The translations under genes were made by a program, and so were the position numbers. Shown here one piece after another: positions 16,661-25,780 of a stretch of DNA of 64,000 nucleotides (the first letter of the stretch is position 1; every line of letters starts with the position of its first letter). The notes beneath the pieces are model-generated. The model searched no databases. It was not told the origin of the DNA and worked only from the letters and a program-made list of their open reading frames with translations. The stretch comes from Microbacterium proteolyticum (GTDB taxonomy: Bacteria; Actinomycetota; Actinomycetes; Actinomycetales; Microbacteriaceae): contig NZ_CP121274.1 of the NCBI RefSeq assembly GCF_029639405.1, positions 2,480,001-2,544,000 on the forward strand. Direction: 5' to 3'.

Positions 16661-17578
16661 GTGGATCAGGCATCGACACACTCAGCCCCGTCGTGGAGCG
16701 CGCCGGCCGTGCCGACTCCCGGCGCGGCGCCGGACGGGACGCGCATGGACACCGTCGAGCTGCTCGTCAGCGACCTCGACGCGATGACCGACTTCTACCG
16801 GCGCGCGGTGACGCTCGACGTCCTCGACCAGACCGGAGCCACCGCGACCCTCGGGCGCGGCGGTCTCGCGTCGATCGTGCTGCGGCAGGAGAAGGACCTG
16901 CCGGGCCGCGACAGTCGCGGCGCCGGGCTCTACCACACCGCCATCGTGTTCCAGGATCAGGCGCGGCTCGCTTCCGCCCTGGCATCCATGGCCCAGCACG
17001 CCGGGCAGTTGTACGAAGGCTCCGCCGACCACCTCGTCAGTGAGGCGTTCTACTTCCACGACCTCGAGGGCAACGGACTCGAGCTCTACCGCGATCGCCC
17101 GCGCGACGAGTGGACGGTCCACGCCGACGGCAGGGTGCAGATGGGGGCGGAGTTCCTCGACCCGAACCAGTTCCTCCAGCGCTGGTACGACCCCGAGGCC
17201 GGAGAGGATGGCACGGATGCCACGGCCGCCATCGGACACGTGCACCTCCAGGTGGGGGATATCCCGACGGCGCGCCGCTTCTACCAGGGCATCCTCGGGT
17301 TCGACGTGACCGCGGACCTGGGGTCGGCGCTGTTCCTCTCCGCCGGCGGGTATCACCACCACCTCGGCATGAACACGTGGCACAGCGCCGGCGCCGGGCC
17401 CCGCGCCGCGACCCTGGGGCTCGGCGACGTGCGCATCCTCGTGCCCACCCGCGACGACGTCGAGGCGTTCGCCGAACGCGTGCGCGACCACGGCATCGCC
17501 GCGGCCGACGACGGTCGCACCCTTCGGCTCAGCGACCCGTGGGGGACGCGCCTCGCGATCGCCCCCGAACTCGGGTGA
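16661..17578 (+). CDS. VOC-family protein, CatE-like ring-cleavage dioxygenase
   Basis: Two vicinal-oxygen-chelate domains: residues about 25-130 (MDTVELLVSDLDAMTDFYRR) and 180-300 (IGHVHLQVGDIPTARRFYQG). Possible metal ligands are His in GLYHTAIVF, His in GHVHLQ and Glu in GNGLELYRD, as in CatE-type catechol 2,3-dioxygenases. I chose GTG 16661 because GGGAG sits about 7 bases upstream; TTG 16631 is the longer choice. The divergent MarR gene suggests induction by catechols or quinones. A glyoxalase-like detoxifying role cannot be excluded. Confidence 0.75.
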   Translation: MDQASTHSAPSWSAPAVPTPGAAPDGTRMDTVELLVSDLDAMTDFYRRAVTLDVLDQTGATATLGRGGLASIVLRQEKDLPGRDSRGAGLYHTAIVFQDQARLASALASMAQHAGQLYEGSADHLVSEAFYFHDLEGNGLELYRDRPRDEWTVHADGRVQMGAEFLDPNQFLQRWYDPEAGEDGTDATAAIGHVHLQVGDIPTARRFYQGILGFDVTADLGSALFLSAGGYHHHLGMNTWHSAGAGPRAATLGLGDVRILVPTRDDVEAFAERVRDHGIAAADDGRTLRLSDPWGTRLAIAPELG

Positions 17579-17596
17579 CGACCCGCCGCGCCGCGG

Positions 17597-18850
17597 CTAG
17601 TGCGCGCGCGCGACGCGGGTCGAGCGTCCCCGGGTGATTGCGAGGGCGACGACGGCCACGACGGCTGCCGCGAGCATGACGATCGCCAAGGGCGCCGCGG
17701 TGCCCTCGCCGCCGACGCCCACGAGCGGGGAGACCAGGGCGGCGAGTCCGAACTGCAGGGCGCCGAGCACCGCCGAGGCGCTGCCGGCGACCTGGGGGAC
17801 CGCGCCGAGAGCCAACGCGGTCGCGTTGCCGAACACCAAGCCGAGCGACCCGATCGCCGTGAGCAGCGGCACCGCGAGCCACAACGCGGGCGCGCCCGAG
17901 AAGACGAGGACGGCGAACGCGATCGTCGAGGCCGTCACGAGCCCGAGCCCGAGCGTCAGGACGCTTTCGACCGACCGGGTCGCGGTGAGCTTGGACGACA
18001 GCACGCTCACGGCCATGAGCGCGAGCGCGTTCAGGCCGAACAGGAGGCCGTAGCCGACGGTGTCGAGTCCGAGCATGTTCTGGTACACGAACGGGGATGC
18101 CGAGATGTACGCCATCATCACCGCGAACCCGAAGGCGAACACCATCGTGTAGCCCAGGAACGCCCGCGATCGCAGCGCGCGCAGGGGTGACCCGGAGGCG
18201 GCGCGCTCGGCGCGCAGCGCGTCGCGGCGCGTCCGCAGGTGCGTCTCGCGCACGACCACGAGCACGGAGACGAACATCGCGACCGACAGGCCGAGGACGA
18301 TCATCAACAGGCCTCGCCAGCCGAGCGGCCCGGTGAGCAGTCCGCCCAGGAGCGGGGCCACGACCGGGGCGACGCCGCCGACGAGCATCATGAGCGAGAA
18401 CGCGCGGGCGGCGGACTTCCCGGTGGCGAGGTCGGAGATGACGGCACGGCCGATGACCATGCCGGCCGCGCCGCCGAGACCTTGGAACAAGCGCGCGGCG
18501 ATGAGGACGCCGACATTCGGTGCGAAGACGGCGACCACGCTCGCGACGACGCAGAGGGCGGCTCCGAACACGAGGGGCGGCACGCGACCGAATCGGTCGG
18601 ACAGCGGACCGAAGACGAGCTGGCCGGCGGTCACGCCGACGAGGAAGGCGGTCAGCGTGAGCTGAACGGCCGTCGCGGACGCGGTCAGGTCGGTCGTCAT
18701 CTGCGGGAAGGCCGGGAGGTAGAGGTCGGTCGCGAACGGGGCGACGGCGCTCAGGAGGCCGAGGACGAGCAGGAGAGGCGTCGTGATGTCTCTCGACGGC
18801 GAGGAGGAGTCGGCCGCGGGGACGCGGAGGGAGGCGGTGTTCGTCGTCAT
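17597..18850 (-). CDS. MFS multidrug efflux pump, Bcr/CflA type
   Basis: The start is ATG 18850 (MTTNTASLRVPAADSS); the frame is open further but the added sequence is not transporter-like. The 417 residues hold 12 predicted membrane helices. The loop after helix 2 is GPLSDRFGRVPPL, and TDLYLPAFPQMTTDL near the N terminus is typical of Bcr/CflA drug exporters. It is divergent from a MarR regulator, with a perfect inverted repeat directly before the start codon, so it is likely a regulated drug pump. Confidence 0.85.
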   Translation of the reverse strand: MTTNTASLRVPAADSSSPSRDITTPLLLVLGLLSAVAPFATDLYLPAFPQMTTDLTASATAVQLTLTAFLVGVTAGQLVFGPLSDRFGRVPPLVFGAALCVVASVVAVFAPNVGVLIAARLFQGLGGAAGMVIGRAVISDLATGKSAARAFSLMMLVGGVAPVVAPLLGGLLTGPLGWRGLLMIVLGLSVAMFVSVLVVVRETHLRTRRDALRAERAASGSPLRALRSRAFLGYTMVFAFGFAVMMAYISASPFVYQNMLGLDTVGYGLLFGLNALALMAVSVLSSKLTATRSVESVLTLGLGLVTASTIAFAVLVFSGAPALWLAVPLLTAIGSLGLVFGNATALALGAVPQVAGSASAVLGALQFGLAALVSPLVGVGGEGTAAPLAIVMLAAAVVAVVALAITRGRSTRVARAH

Positions 18851-18868
18851 AGTTATGAAAGCATAACT
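18851..18868. promoter_or_regulatory. MarR-type operator between the MFS pump and marR
   Basis: Inverted repeat AGTTATG-AAAG-CATAACT lies directly against the ATG of the pump and 28 bases before the marR start. It is AT-rich within a high-GC region. A bound repressor would cover the pump's ribosome site or promoter. Confidence 0.65.
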
Positions 18869-18896
18869 GATTTCTCTCCGATGGTACAGTGGCCCG

Positions 18897-19358
18897 GTGC
18901 AGCCCGTGGTCTCCGATGGTGTCCTCGCCGCGTTCGCCGACGTCGTCATGCGTATCGCGCGTGAGATCGATCCGAACGGTCCCCACGGACTCGACATCGT
19001 TCCGCTCACCGGGACCGAGGCGCTCGTGATGCGGTGGGTGCACCACAATCCGGGCACCTCGCCGAGCGCCGTGGCCGAGGCCACCGCGCTGCAGCGCAGC
19101 AACTGCAGCGTCGCGCTCCGCTCGCTGGTGGCGAAAGGCATGATCGAACGCCAGACGGCGCCGGATGACGCGCGGGCGGTCCGCCTGCTGCCCACCCCCC
19201 TCGCCGACCGGAGCGTGGAGAAGCTGCACGCCTACTGGGCCGAGCGGCTGCGCTCCGCTCTCGACGACGACCAGAAGGGGTTCGCGGATGCCGCCGAGCT
19301 CCTGATCCGCGTCGAGGACGGGCTGCGCCGCCACCCCGCGGCACCCGTCTCGGACTGA
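18897..19358 (+). CDS. MarR-family regulator of the adjacent efflux pump
   Basis: The 153-residue winged-helix protein has TSPSAVAEATALQRSNCSVALRSLVAKGMIER as recognition region and DDARAVRLLPTP in the wing. The start is GTG 18897. It is divergent from the Bcr/CflA pump and shares a short intergenic region with the palindrome at 18851-18868, so it probably represses the pump and itself. Confidence 0.8.
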   Translation: MQPVVSDGVLAAFADVVMRIAREIDPNGPHGLDIVPLTGTEALVMRWVHHNPGTSPSAVAEATALQRSNCSVALRSLVAKGMIERQTAPDDARAVRLLPTPLADRSVEKLHAYWAERLRSALDDDQKGFADAAELLIRVEDGLRRHPAAPVSD

Positions 19359-19473
19359 ACCGGTTCCTCGGCGCGCCTCGCGCGGGTGTTACGTCCGGCT
19401 ACGCCGCGGATCGCCCGCACCCACGGCATCCCGTAGCTTCATCTCACCGAATCCCTCGAAGGCAGGTGAAGCC

Positions 19474-19731
19474 ATGTCCCGCACGATCTCGTCGACAGTC
19501 CACCCGATCCAGCGCTGCATGGCGTCCGCCAACCCGAGCGCCTGGTGGGACGGTCTGGTCGTCGCCGCCGACGGCGCCGGCGTGTCCCTCGCCCTGCTCG
19601 ATGGATCGACGGTGCGCCTGCGGGTCGTCGGCCCGTCCGTCGACATCGCGGTGGGGGAGCCCGTGGCCTACCACCCGGTCGCGGAGCTGCTCAGCGCGTC
19701 GGCGGTCGTGACCACGGCTCGCGTGGTCTGA
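19474..19731 (+). CDS. Small conserved-looking hypothetical protein, 85 aa
   Basis: ATG 19474 is preceded by AAGGCAGG. The protein is a small beta-rich domain (LVVAADGAGVSLALLDGSTVRLRVVGPSVDIAVGEPVAYHPVAELL) with no membrane segment and no cysteine cluster. Codon use resembles the neighbours. I do not recognise a family. It lies convergent to paaG with a short gap. Confidence 0.5.
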   Translation: MSRTISSTVHPIQRCMASANPSAWWDGLVVAADGAGVSLALLDGSTVRLRVVGPSVDIAVGEPVAYHPVAELLSASAVVTTARVV

Positions 19732-19756
19732 GCCCGGACGTCCGTCGGCCGCCGCG

Positions 19757-20542
19757 TCAGCGCCCGCGGAATGTCGGCTTCCGCTTTGCCTGGAACGCCG
19801 CGAACCCCTCGCGATAGTCGTCGGTGTCGCACAGCTCGGCCTGAGCGCGGTTCTCCCGCTCCAGCGCCTCCCAGAACCCGACCCGCGGGTCGCGCAGGCG
19901 GGCGACGAGCCGCTTGCTCTCGAGGAACGCGCGGGTGGGGCCGGATGCCGCCGTCGTCGCGGCACCGTGCGCGACCGCCTGCAGGTCTTCCGGGGGCAGT
20001 GCGCGCGAGAACAGTCCGGAGCGCACCGCTTCCTCGCCCGACATGAGCTGCCCCGAGTAGATGAGATCCAGCGTCCGGTGCGTGCCGAGCCGGTCGAAGA
20101 ACAGCGCGTGTCCGCCCGAGTCGAGCGTGGCGCCGAGGGCGGCGAACGGCGAGCCGATCTTGGCGTCGGCGGAGACGTACACGACATCCGTCGCGATGAG
20201 CAGCCCCAGTCCGACGCCGAGGCTCGCCCCCTGCGCCGCCGCGAACGTCGGTGCGGGGAACTCCGCCATGCGCCGCAGGAGCGGGGTGAGGAGGCCGTCG
20301 AGATACCCCCGGACGTCATCGCTCCGCGGGTCGACCTCCGAGATGTCGCGGCCGGCGCAGAACGCGCGGCCCTCGCCGCGCAGGAGCAGCGCCCGCACGC
20401 CGTCGGCTTCGGCCCGCGCGTAGGCCGCGTCGAGATCGCGCAGGGCCTGCTCGTTCAGGGCGTTGAGCTTCCCGGGACTGTTCAGGGTGATCACGGCGAG
20501 CGTGGCATCCGTCCCGGCTTCTTCGAGGGCGTAGTCGATCAC
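19757..20542 (-). CDS. paaG: Enoyl-CoA hydratase/isomerase, PaaG-like
   Basis: A 261-residue crotonase with an oxyanion-hole region FAAAQGASLGVGLGLLIATD. Its end (DYREGFAAFQAKRKPTFRGR) closely resembles the end of PaaG. PaaG isomerises ring-1,2-epoxyphenylacetyl-CoA to the seven-membered oxepin-CoA. It lies 7 bases after paaE at the end of the paaABCDE operon, which fits that step coming directly after epoxidation. A generic enoyl-CoA hydratase is the alternative. Confidence 0.75.
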   Translation of the reverse strand: MIDYALEEAGTDATLAVITLNSPGKLNALNEQALRDLDAAYARAEADGVRALLLRGEGRAFCAGRDISEVDPRSDDVRGYLDGLLTPLLRRMAEFPAPTFAAAQGASLGVGLGLLIATDVVYVSADAKIGSPFAALGATLDSGGHALFFDRLGTHRTLDLIYSGQLMSGEEAVRSGLFSRALPPEDLQAVAHGAATTAASGPTRAFLESKRLVARLRDPRVGFWEALERENRAQAELCDTDDYREGFAAFQAKRKPTFRGR

Positions 20543-20549
20543 GGGAGCC

Positions 20550-21665
20550 TCACACGTCGTAGTCGACGACGACGCGATCGCTCGTCGGGTGGGACTGACA
20601 GGTCAAGACGTACCCGCGCTCGAGTTCGTCGGGTTCGAGCGCGTAGTTCTCGGTCATGTGGACGCTCCCGGACACCACCCGTGCACGGCACGTGCCGCAC
20701 ACCCCGCCCGCGCACGCGAACGGAACGTCCGGACGCGCCCGCAGGGCCGCCGTGAGGATCGACTCGTGCGCGCTGACGGGGGATGTCACGGTGGCCGAGG
20801 TCCCGTCCAGGGTGACCTCGATCGACCGCACGGGTTCGTCGTCGCGCACCACGACGGGTGTGCCGCCCGAGCCGCCCGACGGAGCCTCTCCGGTCGTGAA
20901 CAGTTCGAAACGCACGTCCGCGGCGGCGACGCCGACGCTCGCGAGCACCTCGCGACACAGCTGGACGAGGTCGAGCGGGCCGCACAGGAACCACTCGTCG
21001 ACGGTCTCGGGACGCACCAGCGACGACAGGATCAGGCGGAGCCGGTCCTCGTCGATCCGCCCCGAGAGCACGGGCGCGGTTCGCTGCTCGCGGGAGAGCA
21101 CGTGGTGGATCGCGAACCGCGTCGGGTAGCGGTCCTTCAGGTCGGCCAGTTCGTCGACGAACATCACGTCTGTCGACGAGCGGTTCGTGTACAGGAGGGT
21201 GAACGTCGATGTGTCCGACGCGGCGAGGAAGGATGCCGCGAGCGCCATGATCGGCGTGATCCCGGAACCCGCGGCGATGCCGACGATGTTTCCCGTCGAC
21301 ACGTCGGGCCGCATCGAGACGAACGTGCCCTGCGGGCTCATCACGTCGATCTCGTCTCCGGGGCGCAGCTGCGTCTGCGCCCAGGACGAGAAGCGTCCGC
21401 CGGGGTCGCGTTTGATACCCACGGCCAGCATCCCCGGGGTCGGGGGGCGGCAGATCGAGTAGGACCGCCGGACCTCCTGACCGTCGATCGTCGCGCGGAG
21501 GGCGACGTACTGCCCGGGGGCGTAGTCGAAGGCGTCGGTGAGGGCCTCGGGCACGGTGAACGTCACCTCCACGGCATCCGCCGTCAGGGGTCGGACGTCG
21601 GCGACGCGCAGAGTGTGGAATCGCGCCCGGCGGCGCCCGGTCGTGCGGACCTCGGTCATCGTCAT
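20550..21665 (-). CDS. paaE: PaaE, reductase subunit of phenylacetyl-CoA epoxidase
   Basis: The 371-residue protein has an FAD-binding ferredoxin-reductase part (RRSYSICRP), an NAD-binding part (GIAAGSGITPIMAL, then FLCGPLDLV) and a C-terminal [2Fe-2S] ferredoxin domain (CAGGVCGTCRARV). It passes electrons from NAD(P)H to the PaaA di-iron centre. The likely start is ATG 21665; ATG 21659 is two codons inside. The gap to paaD is 2 bases. Confidence 0.93.
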   Translation of the reverse strand: MTMTEVRTTGRRRARFHTLRVADVRPLTADAVEVTFTVPEALTDAFDYAPGQYVALRATIDGQEVRRSYSICRPPTPGMLAVGIKRDPGGRFSSWAQTQLRPGDEIDVMSPQGTFVSMRPDVSTGNIVGIAAGSGITPIMALAASFLAASDTSTFTLLYTNRSSTDVMFVDELADLKDRYPTRFAIHHVLSREQRTAPVLSGRIDEDRLRLILSSLVRPETVDEWFLCGPLDLVQLCREVLASVGVAAADVRFELFTTGEAPSGGSGGTPVVVRDDEPVRSIEVTLDGTSATVTSPVSAHESILTAALRARPDVPFACAGGVCGTCRARVVSGSVHMTENYALEPDELERGYVLTCQSHPTSDRVVVDYDV

Positions 21666-21667
21666 GC

Positions 21668-22156
21668 TCAGTGCACCTTGAAGTGGTCGAAGGGTTCCCG
21701 GCACTCGACGCACTCGTAGAGCGCTTTGCACGAGGTCGAGGCGAAGCGGGAGATCTCGCGGGTGTCGAGTGATCCGCAGCGCGGGCACCGGACGCCGATG
21801 CGCAGGCGGATGGGCCCCACGGCGGCGCGACCCGTCGGCGGGGCGATGCCGTACTCGACGAGCTTGCGCTTGCCGGCGTCGGTCATCCAGTCGGTCGTCC
21901 ACGCGGGGGCGAGCACGGTGCGCACGCGCACGTCGTCGAAGCCGGCGTCGGTCAGGGCGAGGACGAGGTCGGCGCGGATGGTGTCCATCGCGGGGCACCC
22001 CGAATACGTCGGCGTGATCGTGACGACGACGGCTCCTTCGCGCATCTCGACGTCGCGCAGCACCCCGAGGTCGTCGATGGTCAGCACGGGAACCTCGGGA
22101 TCGCAGACGGATGCCGAGACCCGGCGCGCCCGGTCGAGGTCGGTGTCGGCGCTCAC
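21668..22156 (-). CDS. paaD: PaaD, maturation factor of the epoxidase complex
   Basis: GTG 22156 overlaps the paaC stop. The N-terminal part is a DUF59/MIP18-like domain (DPEVPVLTIDDLGVL, PTYSGCPAMDTI), and the C terminus has a zinc-binding Cys set (CPRCGSLDT, then CVEC). The 162-residue PaaD is thought to help assemble the Fe centres of the multicomponent oxygenase. The position between paaC and paaE is standard. Confidence 0.92.
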   Translation of the reverse strand: MSADTDLDRARRVSASVCDPEVPVLTIDDLGVLRDVEMREGAVVVTITPTYSGCPAMDTIRADLVLALTDAGFDDVRVRTVLAPAWTTDWMTDAGKRKLVEYGIAPPTGRAAVGPIRLRIGVRCPRCGSLDTREISRFASTSCKALYECVECREPFDHFKVH

Positions 22157-22995
22157 CACGTCGCCCCCGGGTGCTGCCGTGCGAGGACCTGCATCTCGGC
22201 GAGGAGGAAGCCGAGGGTCGGGAAGTGCCTTCCCTCGCGCCCCCCGCCCGAGGCGATCGGTGACCGGGGGACGTCGAGCCCCTCCTCGGCCAGCACCGCG
22301 TCGATGACGCCGTCGAACCGGCTCCGCAGACGCGACGGGCGCACCGCCACCCCCTCGAGGTCGTCGATGAGCGCGTCGTCGCGGAACAGCTCGTCGACGT
22401 ACGGCCACATGTCCGTCAGGCCTGCGATCATGCGCTCGCGGGAGAAGGCGGTGCCGCCGGCGAGGCGCAGGGTCCACTGCACGGCGTGATCGCGGTGGTA
22501 GTCGACTTCCTTCACGGCCTTGCCGGCGATGGCGGCGAGCCCGGGATCGGCGGATGCCGCGAGCTCGCTGTACAGCTCGTACTGGTACACCGAGGCGATC
22601 AGCTGACGTGCGATGGTGTGCGCGAAATCGCCGTTGTCCTGCTCGAACAGCCACGCGCACCGGAACTCGGGCTCGTCGCGGAAGTAGGCGAGATCGTCCT
22701 CGCTGCGTCCGTCGTACGACCCGGCGAAACGCAGGAGCGATCGGGCGTGTCCGAGCAGGTCGAGGGCGATGTTGCCCAGTGCCACGTCCTCCTCGAGTTC
22801 GGGGGCGTTCGCGATCCAGCGCGAGAGCTGCTGCGAGAGGATCAACGCGTCGTCGCCGAGGCGCAGGGCGTACTCCGCGACCTCTGCGGTCCGCGCCCGC
22901 TCGGCCGCGCCCTGCAGTTCGTCGGACAGCGTGTGCACGTCGACCGACACGTCGCCGTGCGGATCGTCGATGTCGGTCGTGTCGTGGGCGGTCAT
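22153..22995 (-). CDS. paaC: PaaC, structural subunit of phenylacetyl-CoA epoxidase
   Basis: A 280-residue ferritin-like helical protein (EYALRLGDDALILSQQLSRW, DLLGHARSLLRFAGS). PaaC pairs with PaaA in the oxygenase core and is non-catalytic. It is coupled on both sides by 4-base overlaps with paaB and paaD. Length and order agree with the family. Confidence 0.93.
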   Translation of the reverse strand: MTAHDTTDIDDPHGDVSVDVHTLSDELQGAAERARTAEVAEYALRLGDDALILSQQLSRWIANAPELEEDVALGNIALDLLGHARSLLRFAGSYDGRSEDDLAYFRDEPEFRCAWLFEQDNGDFAHTIARQLIASVYQYELYSELAASADPGLAAIAGKAVKEVDYHRDHAVQWTLRLAGGTAFSRERMIAGLTDMWPYVDELFRDDALIDDLEGVAVRPSRLRSRFDGVIDAVLAEEGLDVPRSPIASGGGREGRHFPTLGFLLAEMQVLARQHPGATW

Positions 22996-23297
22996 AGGTG
23001 GGGCACCCCCTCCGACGCCGTGTAGTGGACGGCGTGACGGTAGTTCTTGCCCGCGGGCGACTCGAAGAACGCGCCCTTGGATCCGGGATCGCTGGTCGTG
23101 ACGGCATCCGAGGGGACGACCCAGATCGAGACGCCTTCGCTACGCCGCGTGTAGAGATCGCGGGCGTTGCGGACGGCGAGATCGGCATCGGGCGCGTGGA
23201 GCGAACCGACGTGCACGTGGCTCAGGCCGCGGTTCGCGCGGACGAAGACCTCCCACAGCGGCCAGGTCTCGGTGGGGTCACCGCCGGGCGTGGGCAT
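22992..23297 (-). CDS. paaB: PaaB, small subunit of phenylacetyl-CoA epoxidase
   Basis: ATG 23297 lies in the paaA stop. The 101-residue sequence WPLWEVFVRANRGLSHVHVG is typical of PaaB, and ARDLYTRRSEGVSIWVVPS follows. PaaB bridges the PaaAC heterodimers and is needed for function in vivo. The longer open frame upstream lies inside paaA and is not used. Confidence 0.93.
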   Translation of the reverse strand: MPTPGGDPTETWPLWEVFVRANRGLSHVHVGSLHAPDADLAVRNARDLYTRRSEGVSIWVVPSDAVTTSDPGSKGAFFESPAGKNYRHAVHYTASEGVPHL

Positions 23298-24253
23298 CAG
23301 GCCGCCGCCTCGGTCGTGACCGCGGACTTCTTCGCGGCGTACGCGGCGGCCGCTTCGCGCACCCAGGCGCCCTGCTCGTGCGCGTCGCGACGATTCTGGA
23401 TGCGCACCGCGTTCATCGGCCCGCGACCGGCGATGACCTCGTGGAACTCGGTCCAATCGATCTCGCTCGTGTGCCAGCGCTCCTCCTTCTCATCCCAGCG
23501 CAGTTCGGGGTCGGGGAGGGTGACGCCCAGGACCTCGGCCTGCGGGACGAGCATGCCGATGAACCGCTGACGCAGTTCGTCGTTGGAGAACCGCTTGATC
23601 TTCCACGCCGTGGACTGCGCCGAGTTCGGCGACTGGTCGTCGGGCGGGCCGAACATCATGAGCGAGGGCCAGTACCAGCGGTCCACGCTCTCCTGCGCCA
23701 TCGCCCGCTGGGCCTCGGTGCCGCGCATCAGTGTCAGCAGGATCTCGAAGCCCTGCCGCTGGTGGAACGACTCCTCCTTGCAGATGCGGACCATTGCGCG
23801 TCCGTACGGCCCGTAGGACGCCCGGCACAGCGGCACCTGGTTGCAGATCGCGGCGCCGTCGACGAGCCAGCCGATCGCGCCCATGTCGGCCCAGGTGGGG
23901 GTCGGGTAGTTGAAGATCGAGGAGTACTTGGCTCGGCCCTCGATGAGCTGGCGGGTCATCTCGTCGCGGGTGATGCCGAGCGTCTGCGCGGCGGAGTAGA
24001 GGTACAGGCCGTGGCCCGCCTCGTCCTGGACCTTCGCCATCAGGATCGCCTTGCGCGCGAGGCTCGGCGCGCGGGTGATCCAGTTCCCCTCGGGCTGCAT
24101 CCCGATGATCTCGGAGTGCGCGTGCTGGGAGATCTGGCGGATGAGCGTCTTCCGATACGCCTCGGGCATCCAGTCCCGGGGCTCGATGCGCTGATCGGCG
24201 GCGATGAGCGCATCGAACTCATCTTGGAGTTCGGTCGGAGTGGGTGCGGTCAT
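23297..24253 (-). CDS. paaA: PaaA, catalytic subunit of phenylacetyl-CoA epoxidase
   Basis: The 318-residue di-iron oxygenase subunit makes ring-1,2-epoxyphenylacetyl-CoA from phenylacetyl-CoA and O2. Visible metal-ligand stretches are KVQDEAGHG and [12 protein letters not shown] (E-x2-H types). The start is ATG 24253 behind GAGGAGCAGACA. It leads the paaABCDE-paaG unit. The palindrome at 24287-24304, about 35 bases upstream, is the probable TetR operator. Confidence 0.95.
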   Translation of the reverse strand: MTAPTPTELQDEFDALIAADQRIEPRDWMPEAYRKTLIRQISQHAHSEIIGMQPEGNWITRAPSLARKAILMAKVQDEAGHGLYLYSAAQTLGITRDEMTRQLIEGRAKYSSIFNYPTPTWADMGAIGWLVDGAAICNQVPLCRASYGPYGRAMVRICKEESFHQRQGFEILLTLMRGTEAQRAMAQESVDRWYWPSLMMFGPPDDQSPNSAQSTAWKIKRFSNDELRQRFIGMLVPQAEVLGVTLPDPELRWDEKEERWHTSEIDWTEFHEVIAGRGPMNAVRIQNRRDAHEQGAWVREAAAAYAAKKSAVTTEAAA

Positions 24254-24286
24254 TGTCTGCTCCTCGGTGGCGGTGTTCGACAATTT

Positions 24287-24304
24287 ACAGAACGATCGTT
24301 CAGT
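24287..24304. promoter_or_regulatory. PaaR-type operator before paaA
   Basis: Contains the perfect 12-bp palindrome GAACGATCGTTC (24290-24301) in the 53 bases between paaK and paaA. Read towards paaA it is CTGAACGATCGTTCTG. Near copies stand before paaK, paaJ and araC (25630, 32608, 36735). Confidence 0.75.
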
Positions 24305-24306
24305 TA

Positions 24307-25599
24307 TCAAGCGCGCAGGTCGTAGACGCGCTTGTACTTCCCCTCGCTGCGGGGGAGGGTTCCGGGCTCCTCCACCCGCACGGCCACGGTCGTGCCGATG
24401 TGCACCTTGATGCGCTGGCGCAGGACCTGGGCGGCTTGCTCGCACACCTCCCGTTCGAGGTCGGGATGCCGCTCGATGCGGACGGTCATGGCATCCATCC
24501 GCCCCTCGCGCGTGAGCTCGAGCACGAAATGCGGGGTGAGGGACTCGATGCCGATGACCAGCTCCTCGATCTGCGTCGGGAAGAGGTTCACGCCCCGCAG
24601 GATGATCATGTCGTCGTTGCGGCCCGTGATCTTCTCGATCCGGCGCATGGTCGGGTAGGCCGTGCCCGGGAGGAGGCGCGTGAGGTCGCGCGTCCGGTAG
24701 CGGATGACCGGGAACGCCTCCTTCGTGAGCGAGGTGAACACGAGCTCGCCGATCTCCCCGTCAGGGAGGGGCGTTCCCGTGTCGCCGTCGATCGTCTCCG
24801 GGAGGAAGTGGTCCTCCCAGACGTGCGGGCCGTCCTTGGTGAGCGCGCTCTCGCTCGCGACGCCCGGCCCCATCACTTCGCTGAGCCCGTAGATGTCCAC
24901 GGCGTCGATGTTCAGGCGGCGTTCGATCTCCTGCCGCATCTGATTGGTCCACGGCTCCGCACCGAGCACGGCCACGCGGAGCGACGTCTGGTGGGGGTCG
25001 AGGCCCGCCTCTTCGATGGCATCCGCGATCGTGAGCAGGTAGCTCGGCGTGCACAGGATCGCCGTCGGCTGGAAGTCGGTGATCAGCTGCACCTGCCGCG
25101 CCGTCTGGCCCCCGGACATCGGGATCACGGTGGCGCCGAGGCGCTCGATGCCCGCGTGCGCGCCGAGGCCGCCGGTGAACAGGCCGTAGCCGTAGGCGTT
25201 GTGCACCCGGTCGCCGGGGCGGATGCCGGCTGCGGCCAGGGAGCGGGCGATGAGGTCCGCCCAGCGGTCGAGGTCGCCGGCGGTGTAGCCCACGACGGTG
25301 GGGCGGCCCGTCGTCCCGGACGAGGCGTGGATGCGGCGCACGTCCGCCATCGGCACGGCGAACATGCCGAACGGGTAGGTGGCTCGAAGATCCTCCTTCG
25401 TCGTGAAGGGGAGTAGCCGCACGTCGTCGAGGCTGCGGATGTCGGCGGGGGAGACCCCGGCGTCGTCGAACTTCGCGCGGTACAGCGGGACGTTCTCGTA
25501 GGCGTGACGCACGGTCCACTGCAGGCGTGCGAGCTGTGTCGCCCGCAGCTCGGGGGAGGTCAGCGTGAGCGCGTCGGCGGGGGCGGCGGTCGTCGGCAT
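24307..25599 (-). CDS. paaK: PaaK, phenylacetate-CoA ligase
   Basis: A 430-residue AMP-forming ligase. The P-loop is [30 protein letters not shown] and [21 protein letters not shown] follow, as in PaaK. It forms phenylacetyl-CoA from phenylacetate, CoA and ATP, the entry step of the pathway. The start ATG 25599 is chosen for its AAGGAG site about 7 bases upstream; the ORF opens 27 bases earlier. It lies directly before paaA on the same strand. Confidence 0.93.
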   Translation of the reverse strand: MPTTAAPADALTLTSPELRATQLARLQWTVRHAYENVPLYRAKFDDAGVSPADIRSLDDVRLLPFTTKEDLRATYPFGMFAVPMADVRRIHASSGTTGRPTVVGYTAGDLDRWADLIARSLAAAGIRPGDRVHNAYGYGLFTGGLGAHAGIERLGATVIPMSGGQTARQVQLITDFQPTAILCTPSYLLTIADAIEEAGLDPHQTSLRVAVLGAEPWTNQMRQEIERRLNIDAVDIYGLSEVMGPGVASESALTKDGPHVWEDHFLPETIDGDTGTPLPDGEIGELVFTSLTKEAFPVIRYRTRDLTRLLPGTAYPTMRRIEKITGRNDDMIILRGVNLFPTQIEELVIGIESLTPHFVLELTREGRMDAMTVRIERHPDLEREVCEQAAQVLRQRIKVHIGTTVAVRVEEPGTLPRSEGKYKRVYDLRA

Positions 25600-25629
25600 G
25601 GGTGACTCCTTCATCACGGATGCCATTAT

Positions 25630-25645
25630 CCAAACGATCGGTCAG
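25630..25645. promoter_or_regulatory. PaaR-type operator before paaK
   Basis: Read towards paaK it is CTGACCGATCGTTTGG, 13 of 16 matches to the paaA site. It is about 31 bases before the paaK start. The stretch ATCGGTCAGGAAAT (25637-25650) also occurs identically at 36743-36756 before araC. Confidence 0.65.
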
Positions 25646-25664
25646 GAAATCGAGTGGGCGATGG

Positions 25665-25714
25665 GTGCACGGGAGTGTGCACGGCGTGCACGATGGGCGC
25701 TCGAGCCTGTGCAC
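25665..25714. promoter_or_regulatory. Four GTGCAC palindromes before the aldehyde dehydrogenase gene
   Basis: GTGCAC occurs at 25665, 25677, 25686 and 25709, within 50 bases, in the gap between divergent paaK and aldehyde dehydrogenase. The stretch at 25684-25702 (GCGTGCACGATGGGCGCTC) also resembles the motif before paaR and before the GMC gene. It is a candidate binding region for the AraC protein at 35619; the link is inference. Confidence 0.4.
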
Positions 25715-25780
25715 GCCCGCGCACGATTCCTACCGTCGGACACAGCGGACGCCGTCGTCCGCCCGACAAGGAGGACCACT

